Positions 17,743-26,611 of a stretch of DNA of 64,000 nucleotides are shown in pieces. The stretch comes from Humitalea rosea. GTDB lineage: Bacteria > Pseudomonadota > Alphaproteobacteria > Acetobacterales > Acetobacteraceae. The notes under the pieces were generated by a model. That model was not told the DNA's origin. It saw nothing but the letters and a program-made list of their open reading frames with translations, and ran no database searches. Position numbers and translations under genes: made by a program. The stretch covers positions 115,525 through 179,524 of the forward strand of contig NZ_QKYU01000008.1 in assembly GCF_003253705.1 (NCBI RefSeq). The letters run 5' to 3'. Positions within the stretch are counted from its first letter, which is position 1. Each line of letters begins with the position of its first letter.

Positions 17743-18876
17743 ATGGTCGAGTTCAAGGCTCCAAGCCGTCGCGGTCTTTTGGCGGGCGCCGCCGCCGCAA
17801 CCGGCACGGTGGTGTTGGCAACCCCCAATGTCAGCCGCGCCCAGACGGTGACGCTGCGCTTCCAGTCCACCTGGCCCCAGCGCGATATCTTCCATGAATT
17901 CGCCCAGGACTATGTCACCCGCGTGAACGCCATGGCCGGCGGGCGGCTGCGGCTGGAGCTGCTGGCCGCCGGTGCCGTGGTCGGCGCCTTCCAGCTGATG
18001 GATGCGGTCTCGGCCGGCACGCTGGATGGCGGGCATGGCGTCGCGGCCTATTGGTTCGGCAAGAACAAGGCCTTCAGCCTGTTCGGCACCACACCGCCCT
18101 GGTTCGGCAATGCCCATCAGCTGCTCGGCTGGTTCTACTACGGCGGTGGCGAGGCGCTGTACAAGGAGCTGGTCAACACCACGCTGAACCTCAATGCCGT
18201 GGGCTTCCTCTCCGGGCCGATGCCGACGCAGCCGCTCGGCTGGTTCAAGGAGCCGATCACCAGCCCCGAGCAGATGCGCGGGCTGAAATACCGCACCGTC
18301 GGTCTGGCCGCCGACCTCTTGGCCGAGATGGGGGCGGCGGTGGTCTCCCTCCCCGGCGGCGAGATCGTGCCGGCCCTGGAACGCGGCGTGATCGACGGGG
18401 CGGAGTTCAACAACCCCTCCTCGGACCGCGTGCTCGGCTTCCCGGACGTTGCCAAGAACTACATGATCCAGAGCTACCACCAGGCCGTGGAATGCTTCGA
18501 GATCCTGTTCAACAAGCCGAAGTTCGACGCGCTGCCGACGGAGTTGCAGGCGGTGATCCGGCATTCGGCGGAAGCGGCCTCGGCCGACATGTCGTGGAAG
18601 CTGCAGGACCGCTACTCCAAGGACCTGCTGGCGATGGCGCAGACCCAGTCGGTCAATGTGCGCGCGACGCCCCGCCCGGTGCTGGATGCGCAGCTTGCCG
18701 CCTGGGACCGGGTGATCACCCGGATGGAGGGCGACACCAGCACGCCCGCCAATGGCCCGCTGTTCAAGAAGATCTGCGACAGCCAGCGCGACTGGTGCGC
18801 CCGCGTCGGCAACTTCTTCCTGCGCTACGAGGTCAGCCCCGTGGTGTCCTACAACCACTTCTTCGCCCGCCGCTGA
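17743..18876 (+). CDS. dctP: TRAP transporter substrate-binding protein (DctP type)
   Basis: 377 residues. SRRGLLAGAAAATGTVVLA near the start is a twin-arginine-like signal, followed by a mature part beginning about QTVTLRFQSTWPQRDIFHEF. The family pattern continues with GAFQLMDAVSAGTLDG, MRGLKYRTVG and GAEFNNPSSDRVLGF. It resembles the mannitol/chloroaromatic or keto-acid binding TRAP subfamily (TakP-like). It would act in the periplasm and deliver a carboxylate to the DctQM permease downstream. GGGAGG precedes the ATG. Confidence 0.9.
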   Translation: MVEFKAPSRRGLLAGAAAATGTVVLATPNVSRAQTVTLRFQSTWPQRDIFHEFAQDYVTRVNAMAGGRLRLELLAAGAVVGAFQLMDAVSAGTLDGGHGVAAYWFGKNKAFSLFGTTPPWFGNAHQLLGWFYYGGGEALYKELVNTTLNLNAVGFLSGPMPTQPLGWFKEPITSPEQMRGLKYRTVGLAADLLAEMGAAVVSLPGGEIVPALERGVIDGAEFNNPSSDRVLGFPDVAKNYMIQSYHQAVECFEILFNKPKFDALPTELQAVIRHSAEAASADMSWKLQDRYSKDLLAMAQTQSVNVRATPRPVLDAQLAAWDRVITRMEGDTSTPANGPLFKKICDSQRDWCARVGNFFLRYEVSPVVSYNHFFARR

Positions 18877-18894
18877 TCGGGCCGTGAACCATGC

Positions 18895-18927
18895 GGGCCG
18901 GCCGGGCATCCCGCGCCGGCCCTTTTT
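18895..18927 (+). terminator. Rho-independent terminator between dctP and dctQ
   Basis: GGGCCGGC-N12-GCCGGCCC followed by TTTTT, starting 18 bp after the dctP stop. It should end most transcripts after dctP and so give more binding protein than permease. Confidence 0.85.
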
Positions 18928-18951
18928 CGCCTGACCGGAGGGAGGGTTGCC

Positions 18952-19650
18952 TTGGGCGTCACCGATAGCCTCGTCGCCATCGTCCTTGCCGTGGCGGTCG
19001 CGATCGCCTTGATCATCGGCATCGTGTTTTCCGACCATCCGCGGGTGAAGGCGGTGCTGCTCGGCATCGACCAGCTCTCGACCCATGTCGGGCAGTTCTT
19101 CGCCTGGACGATCCTGCTGCTGACCGGCGTCGTGGTCTATGAGGTCACCGCGCGCTACGTGTTCCGCGCGCCGACGACCTGGGGCTACGACGTCTCCTAC
19201 ATGCTCTACGGCACGCTGTTCATGATGGCGGGCGCCTATGCGCTGTCGCGCAACGGGCATGTGCGCGGGGATTTCGTGTATCGGATGCTGTCGCCGCGCC
19301 GGCAGGCGGGGCTGGACCTGCTGCTCTACATCATCTTCTTCTTCCCCGGGATCTTCGCGCTGATGATCGCGGGCTGGCATTTCTTCGCGCTCTCCTACGC
19401 GCAGAACGAACGCAGCATGTTCAGCCCCTCCGGCCCGGTGATCTGGCCGTTCAAGGGGCTGATCCCGATCGTCGGTTTCCTGATGCTGCTGCAAGGCATC
19501 GTGGAGGCGGTGCGCTGCGTGCAGGTGCTGCGCCACGGCGCCTGGCCGCAGCGGCTGTCGGATGTGCAGGAGCTGGAACAACTGCTGCTCGCCGCGGCCG
19601 AAAGGGAGGGGGCCGAGGCCCTGGCGCAGGAAATGGCAAACAAGCGATGA
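18952..19650 (+). CDS. dctQ: TRAP transporter small permease (DctQ type)
   Basis: 232 residues, start TTG 18952 with GGAGGG upstream. Four main membrane segments are visible, e.g. LVAIVLAVAVAIALIIGIVF and FFAWTILLLTGVVVYEVTARYVF; the motif YEVTARYVFRAPTTWGYDV and LSRNGHVRGDFVYRML are typical of DctQ. It is longer than average because of an extra N-terminal segment, as in the TakQ subgroup. It is followed by dctM with a 4-bp overlap. Confidence 0.88.
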   Translation: MGVTDSLVAIVLAVAVAIALIIGIVFSDHPRVKAVLLGIDQLSTHVGQFFAWTILLLTGVVVYEVTARYVFRAPTTWGYDVSYMLYGTLFMMAGAYALSRNGHVRGDFVYRMLSPRRQAGLDLLLYIIFFFPGIFALMIAGWHFFALSYAQNERSMFSPSGPVIWPFKGLIPIVGFLMLLQGIVEAVRCVQVLRHGAWPQRLSDVQELEQLLLAAAEREGAEALAQEMANKR

Positions 19651-21056
19651 GCGATCCCGCCCTCGGCCTGACCATGCTCGGGCTGTTCCTGTTCTTCATC
19701 ATGCTCGGCTTCCCGATCGCCTTCACCTTGATGGCGATGGGGGTGTTCTTCGGCTACCTCGGGATGGGGGACCGCATCTTCGACCTGCTGGTGCAGCGCA
19801 CCTATGCGGTCATGGCCAATGACGTGCTGCTATCGGTGCCGCTGTTCGTGCTGATGGGCTACATCATCGAACGCGCGAACATCCTCGACCGGCTGTTCAG
19901 ATCCTTGCAGATGGCATCGGGCAACATCCCCGGCAGCCTCGCGGTCGCGACCCTCGTCACCTGCGCGCTGTTCGCGACCGCGACGGGCATCGTCGGCGCG
20001 GTGGTGACGCTGATGGGGCTGCTCGCCTTCCCGGCGATGCTGCGCGCGGGCTATGACGTGAAGCTCGCCTCGGGCGTGGTCGCGGCCGGTGGCTGCCTCG
20101 GCATCCTGATCCCGCCCTCGATCATGCTGATCCTGTATGGCGCGACGGCGGGCGTGTCGGTGGTGCAGCTCTACGCCGCCGCCTTCATCCCCGGCGTGCT
20201 GCTGGCCAGCCTGTACATCGGCTATGTCATCGTGCTGGCGATCGTCAAACCCTCGGTCGCGCCCAAGCTGCCGCCGGAGGAGGTGAACATCCCCTTCCGC
20301 ATGATCCTGCTGAATCTCGCGACCTCCTTCTTCCCGCTGCTGTCGCTGATCCTTCTGGTGCTGGGCTCGATCCTGCTGGGCCTCGCGACCCCCTCCGAGG
20401 CGGCGGCGATGGGCAGCCTCGGCTCCATCATCCTGGCCCTCGCCTACCGCGCCTTCAGTTGGGAGAAGCTGCGCGAGTCGGTCTATCTGACCGCGCGGAC
20501 CTCGGCGATGGTCTGCTGGCTGTTCGTCGGCAGCTACATCTTCTCCTCGGTGTTCGGCTATCTCGGCGGCCAGCAGGTGGTGGAGAATTTCGTCACCTCG
20601 CTGCCGCTGAACACCTTCACCTTCATGCTGCTGGCGCAGGCGATCATCTTCGTGCTCGGCTGGCCGCTGGAATGGACCGAGATCATCGTGATCTTCGTGC
20701 CCATCTTCCTGCCGATGCTGGATGATTTCGGCGTCTCGCCGCTGTTCTTCGGCGTGCTGGTGGCGCTGAACCTGCAAACCTCCTTCCTGTCGCCGCCGGT
20801 CGCGATGGCGGCCTTCTACCTCAAGGGCGTGGCGCCGAAGCATGTGCGTCTGGAGGATATCTTCGCCGGCTGCATGCCCTTCATCTACATCGTCATCTTC
20901 ACCATGCTGATGGTCTATGTCTTCCCCGGCATCGTGACCTGGCTGCCCGATGCGCTCTACGGGAACGATCCCAATGCGGCGCCGGTGATCCAGATGCAGG
21001 GCCCGCCGCCGGGCGGCTTCCAGGAAGACGAGATCATGCTGCCGCCGATCCGATGA
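19647..21056 (+). CDS. dctM: TRAP transporter large permease (DctM type)
   Basis: 469 residues with about 12 to 14 membrane segments. Signatures include MLGFPIAFTLMAMGVFFG, GIVGAVVTLMGLLAFPAML and GCLGILIPPSIMLILYGA, the last being the DctM loop that carries the GxxIPPS motif. It forms the Na+-coupled transport pore with DctQ. The C-terminal tail of about 40 residues is Pro-rich. It overlaps the next gene by 4 bp (ATGAG), so the MhpD-like protein is translated from the same message. Confidence 0.92.
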   Translation: MSDPALGLTMLGLFLFFIMLGFPIAFTLMAMGVFFGYLGMGDRIFDLLVQRTYAVMANDVLLSVPLFVLMGYIIERANILDRLFRSLQMASGNIPGSLAVATLVTCALFATATGIVGAVVTLMGLLAFPAMLRAGYDVKLASGVVAAGGCLGILIPPSIMLILYGATAGVSVVQLYAAAFIPGVLLASLYIGYVIVLAIVKPSVAPKLPPEEVNIPFRMILLNLATSFFPLLSLILLVLGSILLGLATPSEAAAMGSLGSIILALAYRAFSWEKLRESVYLTARTSAMVCWLFVGSYIFSSVFGYLGGQQVVENFVTSLPLNTFTFMLLAQAIIFVLGWPLEWTEIIVIFVPIFLPMLDDFGVSPLFFGVLVALNLQTSFLSPPVAMAAFYLKGVAPKHVRLEDIFAGCMPFIYIVIFTMLMVYVFPGIVTWLPDALYGNDPNAAPVIQMQGPPPGGFQEDEIMLPPIR

Positions 21057-21754
21057 GCGACCGCGCAACCGAGGCCGCGCGCTGGCTGGCCGAGGCCTGG
21101 ACCAGCGGCAACCCGCTCGCCGCCTTGCCCGCCGGCATGGCCCCGCGTGATGCCGCGGAGGGCGAGGATGTGGCGGCCGCCTTGCTCGACGCGCTGGGCC
21201 AGCCGCCGGTCGGGCTGCGGATCGCGCCGGATGGGCTGGTCGGGCCGCTCACGGCGGGGCGTCTGGTGGCGGCCGGCACGCCCGTGGCCCTCTCGGGGCT
21301 GCGGCATGCGCGAGTGACGGCGGCGGTGGCGGCGGTGCTGGCTGAGCCGTTGGGCGCCGGGCTGCCGCTCGGCGCGGAGCCGGCCCGGTTCTCGGCGCTG
21401 CATCCGGCGCTGGATGTCGCGGCCTCCCGCTTCTCCGGCCCCGGGGCCGATCCGGCCGCCGTCACCGCCGATCTGGCGGGTCTGGGCCTGGTGCTGATCG
21501 GGCGCGGCCGCGCGGTCCTGCCCGGAACCGAAGCCGTGGCCCTGGCCGAAGGGCGACAACGCCCCCGGGGCCAGCCCGTGGATCTGGCGGCGCGGCTGGA
21601 GGCAGCGGCGGCCGAGGCGCGGGCGCGGGGCGGGCTGCCGGCGGGGGCGGTGCTGCTGGTCGCGGGGCTGTCGGCGGCGGTGGTGCCGGTCCGGGGCGCG
21701 CGTTGGACGGCGGTGGTGGGCGCGTTGGGGCGGGCGGGGGCGGGGTTCGTCTAA
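21053..21754 (+). CDS. MhpD/2-keto-4-pentenoate hydratase-like protein, divergent
   Basis: 233 residues. AARWLAEAWTSGNPLAALPAGMAPRD at the start, then a DALG..PVGLRIAPDGLVGPL segment and a C-terminal GAVLLVAGLSAAVVPV, give the outline of the hydratase/decarboxylase family that acts on 2-oxopent-4-enoate-like products of aromatic ring cleavage. The acidic metal-binding motif and the usual conserved GE.G core are hard to see, so catalysis is uncertain. Its place at the end of a TRAP operon suggests handling of the imported compound. The stop overlaps the stop of the convergent glycosyltransferase fragment by 2 bp. Confidence 0.55.
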   Translation: MSDRATEAARWLAEAWTSGNPLAALPAGMAPRDAAEGEDVAAALLDALGQPPVGLRIAPDGLVGPLTAGRLVAAGTPVALSGLRHARVTAAVAAVLAEPLGAGLPLGAEPARFSALHPALDVAASRFSGPGADPAAVTADLAGLGLVLIGRGRAVLPGTEAVALAEGRQRPRGQPVDLAARLEAAAAEARARGGLPAGAVLLVAGLSAAVVPVRGARWTAVVGALGRAGAGFV

Positions 21755-22257
21755 CCCGGCCCCGCCGGCGGCACCGAGACGCCCTCCCCCCGCGCCCCCA
21801 TCCGCGCCACCGCCTCCACCAGCGCAAGCTGCTGCGGCAGGCACACCCGGCGCAGATCGTAGCGTTCCACCACCGTCCGCCGCGCCGCCTCCCGCAGCGG
21901 GCGCAGCGCCGCCGGATCGGCCAGCATCGCCGCCAATCCGCGCGCGATCGCCTCGGGGTCGAAGAACTCCACCAGGCGGCCGTTCACCCCCTCCTCCACC
22001 ACCTCCAGCACCGGCGCGGTCGCGGAGGCGAGCAGGGGCACGCCGCAGGCCATGGCATCCAGCATCGACCACGACAAAACGAAGGGATAGGTCAGATACA
22101 GATGCGCCGCCGTCACCCGGAACAGCGCCAGCAGGGCGGGATAGGGCACCCGGCCGATGAAATGCACCCGCGAGAGGTCGATCTGCCCCTCCAGCTCCTT
22201 CAGCAGCAGCGCCTTCCAGGTCCCGCCCTCCGGCGGCGGGCGGCTGTAGGAGACGCT
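21751..22257 (-). pseudogene. Glycosyltransferase (GT4-like), C-terminal fragment
   Basis: About 168 residues from SVSYSRPPPEGGTWK to the stop at 21751. VHFIGRVPYPALLALFRV, YLTYPFVLSWSMLDAMACG and PVLEVVEEGVNGRLVEFFDP are the donor-binding half of a GT4 glycosyltransferase; the catalytic E.M-type region is represented by the LSWSMLDAMACG stretch. No start codon belongs to this piece: upstream it runs straight into phage gene gp47. The N-terminal part of the same gene lies 15 kb away at 37443-37894 on the same strand. About 100 residues that related proteins have between the two parts are absent. Confidence 0.85.
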
Positions 22258-23108
22258 GTCCGCACGGCCGTCGTGTCGGGGCTGATCCCCAAGATGATCG
22301 GGATCGTCGTGGCGGTCGGGGTGAATACGGTGACGTTCGCCGTCACCGGCCGCAGGAGGGCGATCGCGGCGGCCACGGCATTGATCAGCGGCGTGCCGGC
22401 CAGTGCCCCGCCGGCCGCCAGGATCCCGACGCCGACGGTGCCCGCCCCCGCCCAGAGCGGGACGCACCAGGCGCTGCCGACGCCCGGCACGGCCAGAGCC
22501 CAGGCGCGGTAATCCGCCGCCGCGCCGCCCGCCGGCGGCGCCTGCCGGCGGGCCATCAGGCGCGCGCGCAGATCCTCGTCGCCCTCCGCATCCGCGCCGG
22601 CCCCGAGGCCGTCCGTGGTGGCGCTGGGCAGGATGCTGGGCACCGGGGCGATCAGGGCCAGGGCAGCGCCCGCCGCGGTATTGCCCGCGGCACCAGCAAC
22701 GCGCGCGGTGACCGTGACCGTGGCGGTGCCGCCGCCCGCGATCGTGGCGTCGGCATCGGCGACAAAGCGCGCGTCGTCGGATCGGCGGAACTCGGTGCCG
22801 GCTGGCAGCACGGCGCCGGCGGTGCCGGTCAGCGTGACCGGACCCGAGGCCGTGACCGCGGGCTTGCGCGTGATGCCCATGATGGCGGCACGGCGCACGA
22901 GCTCCTCCGCCTCGGCCGTGTCATCCAGGATCTGCTTCGTGGCCCAGGCGATGTGCCCGTGCAGCTCGTGGCTGGCGATCGCGACGCCGCGCACGATCGC
23001 CGTCTCGGGCGACCGCCGCAGCCGCGCATCCGCGCCCGGCAGCGCGACGGCGACCTCGGCCGCCATGCGGTCGCGGATCTCGGCGGGGGTGGGGCGGAGC
23101 CAGGGCAT
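22200..23108 (-). pseudogene. Mu gp47-like baseplate J protein, C-terminus lost
   Basis: About 283 authentic residues from ATG 23108. PTPAEIRDRMAAEVAVALPGAD, LHGHIAWATKQILDDTA, GTEFRRSDDARF and DEDLRARL are the baseplate-J pattern. The match ends near TTIPIILGISPDTTAVRTA at about 22258; the reading frame then continues for some 17 meaningless residues over the glycosyltransferase fragment to a stop at 22200. Roughly the last fifth of the protein is missing. In Mu gp47 helps build the baseplate wedge. The start overlaps the gp46 stop by 3 bp. Confidence 0.85.
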
Positions 23109-23542
23109 CAGACCACCGCCCTGAAGCTCTCGACGCCGGCGACGCCGGGGCGCGCGATCGCGATGCCCAGCACCAGGCGGCCGCCCGCGTCGTAGCTGGC
23201 GGCGATATCGACCGTGTCGGCCAGCCCGTCCTCGCGCAGCCAGGCCAGCGCCTCGGCCGCGTAATCCTCGGCACGGCGCAGCGTTTCGGCCAGCCGCTTG
23301 GCGCGGGCCAGCAGCCACAGCCGCGATCCCCAGCGATCGCCATCATCGCCAAGCGCATCGCCGACCCAGCCGCGCCGATCGGCGGTGCCATCGGGGATCT
23401 CGTCATCGGACCGCGCGCGGCGATCGCAGAACAGGCTGATCAGGACGCAGGTCGCCAGGCCGTCCTCCTCGGCCAGGCCACCGCCAGCGGTGCGCAGCAG
23501 CTCGCCGCCGGCCTTGGCGTTGTCCCAGCCGAGGGCGATCAT
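23108..23542 (-). CDS. Mu gp46-like phage baseplate protein
   Basis: 144 residues, full length for the GP46 family. DGLATCVLISLFCDRRAR and GWVGDALGDDGDRWGSRLWLLARAK are the characteristic segments, followed by the W/L-rich AEDYAAEALAWLREDGL. It is a component of the contractile tail baseplate. Start ATG 23542 overlaps the gp45 stop (ATGA), and the next gene also overlaps, so the tail operon is continuous here. Confidence 0.88.
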   Translation of the reverse strand: MIALGWDNAKAGGELLRTAGGGLAEEDGLATCVLISLFCDRRARSDDEIPDGTADRRGWVGDALGDDGDRWGSRLWLLARAKRLAETLRRAEDYAAEALAWLREDGLADTVDIAASYDAGGRLVLGIAIARPGVAGVESFRAVV

Positions 23543-24063
23543 GCCGGCTCATCCGTCTGGGCGGCGCCCGACTGCACGCCGCCGTGGCGGTGATGGATCA
23601 GGCTGATGCCGTCCGCGGTCACGTCGCCGGTGCATTCCAGCAGCGGTGCCTCGACGCGCACCCGCTCCTCGGCCCGCAGGATGATCTCCCGGCCTTCGAC
23701 CAGGATGCTGCGATCGTTCTTGAGGGTGATGCTGACGCCGGCCTGGTCGTTGTAGAGCCGCACCTCGCCCGGCTGCAGATCGGTGGGCCGGAAGCGCGGA
23801 TCGTCCACGGCGATGGCGATGGGATGGTCGCGGTTGCCGCCGACGCAGATGACGACACACTGCGCGCCCGGCAGCGGCACGGCCGACAAGCCGTAGGGCT
23901 GCATCCGCTCGACCGCATCGCGCGTCTCACCGGCCAGCATCGTCACCTGCAGCTGCTGGATGCCCTCGGCATCGGCGACGGCACGCAGCACGCCCCGGCT
24001 CACCGCCAGCATGATGCGGCGTTGCAGCGGGGCCAAAGCGCGGGCGAAATCGGCGGGTGTCAT
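23539..24063 (-). CDS. Mu gp45-like baseplate assembly protein V
   Basis: 174 residues. The helix IMLAVSRGVLRAVADAEGIQQLQV, then LPGAQCVVICVGGNRDHPIAIAVDD (an OB-fold) and a C-terminal DNQ-like beta helix tip ILVEGREIILRAEERVRVEAPLL with HHRHGGV, are those of the Mu gp45/P2 gpV spike, the membrane-piercing tip. The terminal HRHGGVQSG probably binds metal as in related spikes. Start 24063 overlaps the gp44 stop. It appears complete. Confidence 0.88.
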   Translation of the reverse strand: MTPADFARALAPLQRRIMLAVSRGVLRAVADAEGIQQLQVTMLAGETRDAVERMQPYGLSAVPLPGAQCVVICVGGNRDHPIAIAVDDPRFRPTDLQPGEVRLYNDQAGVSITLKNDRSILVEGREIILRAEERVRVEAPLLECTGDVTADGISLIHHRHGGVQSGAAQTDEPA

Positions 24064-25304
24064 GGGGTGCTCGGCGTTGGGGGCGGTGTCACGGGGCGCC
24101 AGGGATCGTTGCTGCCCGCGGCCCGGGATTGCACCCCATCGGACAAGGGGCTGCTGGTGCCACGCCTGCCCTTGGGGGCCTCGGCGATCAGCGCGTAGGC
24201 ATCGGGCAAGGTGCATTCCAACACCGTCGTGGATCCCTGATCGCCGAGGACGAAGTTGACGCTGGCGATCAGCAGCTCCTCCTCGATATCCAGGAAGGCG
24301 TCCGCGACCTGCACGCGGGTGTTCGGCGCCCAGAGCTTGCCGGTGCCGCCGCGCCAGCCGGGCACGGTGTACTCGACACGCCGCGCCTTGCCGGCCGCGA
24401 CCCGCACCGCCCATTCCGCCCGCTGCTGGAAGGTCGGGCCGTCGCCCGCGGCCTCGGCGATGATGACCTGCGGGCGCCACCTGGTGAGGGCGGGATCGGC
24501 GGCGCGCCCCTCGCCGCGCTGGCGGCCCTGCGGCGCCGTGCGCGGGGTGTCCTGCCCTGGTGCGATGGTCCAGGGGCCGGTGCTGCCGGCCGGCCGCGTG
24601 TATTGCAGCCCATCGGATGCCGTGCTCGCGCCGGCGTCCTGTCCGCGCACGACCACGATGTTGTGGCGTCCCGAGGCGTCGAAGGTGCCGCTGGCGGAGA
24701 GCACGTTGCCATCCGGGCCGCCCAGCACGATGGCACCGGCCGCGGCCCCGCCGGCGCCGGCGCGCGTCAGCAGCAGCGTCCCGAGGCCGTTGCCGGTCGC
24801 GAGCACCGCGCGCTGGCGGCAGGCGCGCTCGATCGCCTCCCAGGCCGCCTCGCCGGGCTGGAGCGCGAACTTGTCGAAGACGCGGCCGACGTTGGTTTCG
24901 GCGCGCACCGCGATGCCGAAGGGGCGCGCCAGCCGCGCCACCAGCTCCGTCAGGCCCAGGTTGCGGAACTCATGCGGCCCATCCACGACGGCCGCCCCAT
25001 CCACCAGGTCGGCGGTGCGTTCCCGGCCGGCGATGGTGACGGCGTGCGTGCTGTCGTCGTAATCGGCGCCGACGCTGTCGATGAAGCCCTCGACCACCGC
25101 ATCGCCCTGCAGCAGCAACTTGAAGGCCGCGCCCGGGCGCAGGCGGCGCGGCTCCTCGCTGCGGCTCCATCGCTCGGTCAGATCCAGATCGATCTTGGCG
25201 GCGCCGCACTCGATCGAGTGCGACACCTTGACCGTCTTCCAGCCGCGATGGATGCGGCCGTCGACCAGCAGCTCGGCCAGGGCGCCGGAGGCAAAGCCGC
25301 TCAT
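24060..25304 (-). CDS. Mu gp44-like baseplate hub protein (gpP)
   Basis: 414 residues. ELLVDGRIHRGWKTVKVSHSIE at the start, DLTERW, GDAVVEGFIDSVGADYDD and VTIAGRERTADLVD are the T4 gp27-like hub fold of Mu gp44. A less conserved Gly/Ala-rich insertion lies around residue 190-290, and the C-terminus is Pro/Ser-rich. It is the hub on which the gp45 spike sits. Start 25304 overlaps the gp43 stop by 4 bp. No break is visible. Confidence 0.87.
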   Translation of the reverse strand: MSGFASGALAELLVDGRIHRGWKTVKVSHSIECGAAKIDLDLTERWSRSEEPRRLRPGAAFKLLLQGDAVVEGFIDSVGADYDDSTHAVTIAGRERTADLVDGAAVVDGPHEFRNLGLTELVARLARPFGIAVRAETNVGRVFDKFALQPGEAAWEAIERACRQRAVLATGNGLGTLLLTRAGAGGAAAGAIVLGGPDGNVLSASGTFDASGRHNIVVVRGQDAGASTASDGLQYTRPAGSTGPWTIAPGQDTPRTAPQGRQRGEGRAADPALTRWRPQVIIAEAAGDGPTFQQRAEWAVRVAAGKARRVEYTVPGWRGGTGKLWAPNTRVQVADAFLDIEEELLIASVNFVLGDQGSTTVLECTLPDAYALIAEAPKGRRGTSSPLSDGVQSRAAGSNDPWRPVTPPPTPSTP

Positions 25305-26611
25305 CCCCGCACCGCTTCCAGCGGCACGCCGGCCGGCACGAAGCCCGGGTGCCGCACCCGGTTGCGCGCGACCAGGTCCTCGCCCCGCGCAAAGACGGTG
25401 CCGAGCGCATCGCCATCCAGCCGATAGGCCACGAGCGAGGCGGGCAGCGGCGCCGGCAGGATGATGGTCACCAAATCCGGCAGCGACGCAGCGCGGGCAT
25501 TCAGATCCGCGATCACCGCCGCGCGCAGATCCAGCGTGCCGCGCCAGGTGTCATCGAGCCCGATCGCCGCCGCCGCCTCGGCCGCGGCTTCCAGCACGTC
25601 GGCCAGGCGGTCGCGCATCGCCACGGCCTCGGCGCTGCTGGTCCAGGCGATCTCGGTGGCGGCGCGGGCGGCCTCGGCGGCCGCGGTGACCCGCAGCACG
25701 ACGGACAGCGCCTGGGCGGTGTTGGCCGTCTGGATCTGGGTCGGGGTGGCGCGCGCGGTCGGGACCGGGATGGCGGTGCCGGTGGCCAGGCGCAGCAGCG
25801 CCTCGGTGACGGGACCCGGCGCTGGCACGGCGGGCGGGTCCTCGCCGGCGATCGCGGCGCCACCACCGGCCTCATGCGCGATGGCGCGCGGCACGTCGGC
25901 GATGCGCGCCGAAACGGTGGCGGTGTCGCGGGCCTCGGTCGCGGTCAGGCCGGCCAGCGCGGCCAGCGCCCGGGCGGTGGCGGTGCCGGCGAGGGCGCCC
26001 GACAGGCCGGCGCCGAACAGGATCGAGGTGGCGGCCGAGACCAGCCCGCCGGCCAGGCCGAGCACGGTGCCGATGACGCCGTCGACGGCGCCGACCAGCG
26101 ACCGCAGCCGGCCGACGGCATCCCGCACGGTGGCCACCGCATCGTTGATCCAGCCCAGCACGGCGCCGATGCCGTCCACGGCGATGATCGGCAGCGGGCG
26201 GCTGCCGAAGCGCTCGACCTTGAAGCTGATGCGGGCGATCCGGCCCTCATTGGCCGAAAGCCGCACGCGCAGATCGAGGACGACGACGTCCATCTCGCCG
26301 TACCAGGGGTGCACCAGGCGGGCGGGACCGGCGGCGCCGGCGGCGGTGCGGAAGGCTTCGGCCTGGGCGACGACGTCGTCGCCGATCAGCACCCCATCCA
26401 CGCCGAATGTCTGCACCCTCGGCCCGAGGTCCTCGTGCCACGGCTCGTCGCGCAGGGGGAATTCATGGGTGATCCAGCGCCGCGCGGTGGTGTCCTCGCC
26501 ATCCGAGACCCAAAACCCCTCGCCGCGCAGCGAGGCGGGGCGCAGCGCGCGCTCCAGGAAGCCGCCGCCGACCGCGCCGGTGCCGATGACGCCGGCCAAA
26601 AAGCCGCTCAT
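25301..26611 (-). CDS. Mu gp43-like DNA circularization protein (gpN)
   Basis: 436 residues from ATG 26611, which overlaps the fused tail gene by 4 bp. LRGEGFWVSDGEDTTARRWITHEFPLRDEPWHEDLG and GPARLVHPWYGEMDVVVLDL are the DNA_circ_N signature; the middle and end are Ala-rich helices with GLAGGLVSAATSILFGAG. The family name is historic; in Mu, gpN is a tail/baseplate protein with similarity to the T4 gp53-type part of the baseplate. Seems complete. Confidence 0.85.
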   Translation of the reverse strand: MSGFLAGVIGTGAVGGGFLERALRPASLRGEGFWVSDGEDTTARRWITHEFPLRDEPWHEDLGPRVQTFGVDGVLIGDDVVAQAEAFRTAAGAAGPARLVHPWYGEMDVVVLDLRVRLSANEGRIARISFKVERFGSRPLPIIAVDGIGAVLGWINDAVATVRDAVGRLRSLVGAVDGVIGTVLGLAGGLVSAATSILFGAGLSGALAGTATARALAALAGLTATEARDTATVSARIADVPRAIAHEAGGGAAIAGEDPPAVPAPGPVTEALLRLATGTAIPVPTARATPTQIQTANTAQALSVVLRVTAAAEAARAATEIAWTSSAEAVAMRDRLADVLEAAAEAAAAIGLDDTWRGTLDLRAAVIADLNARAASLPDLVTIILPAPLPASLVAYRLDGDALGTVFARGEDLVARNRVRHPGFVPAGVPLEAVRG

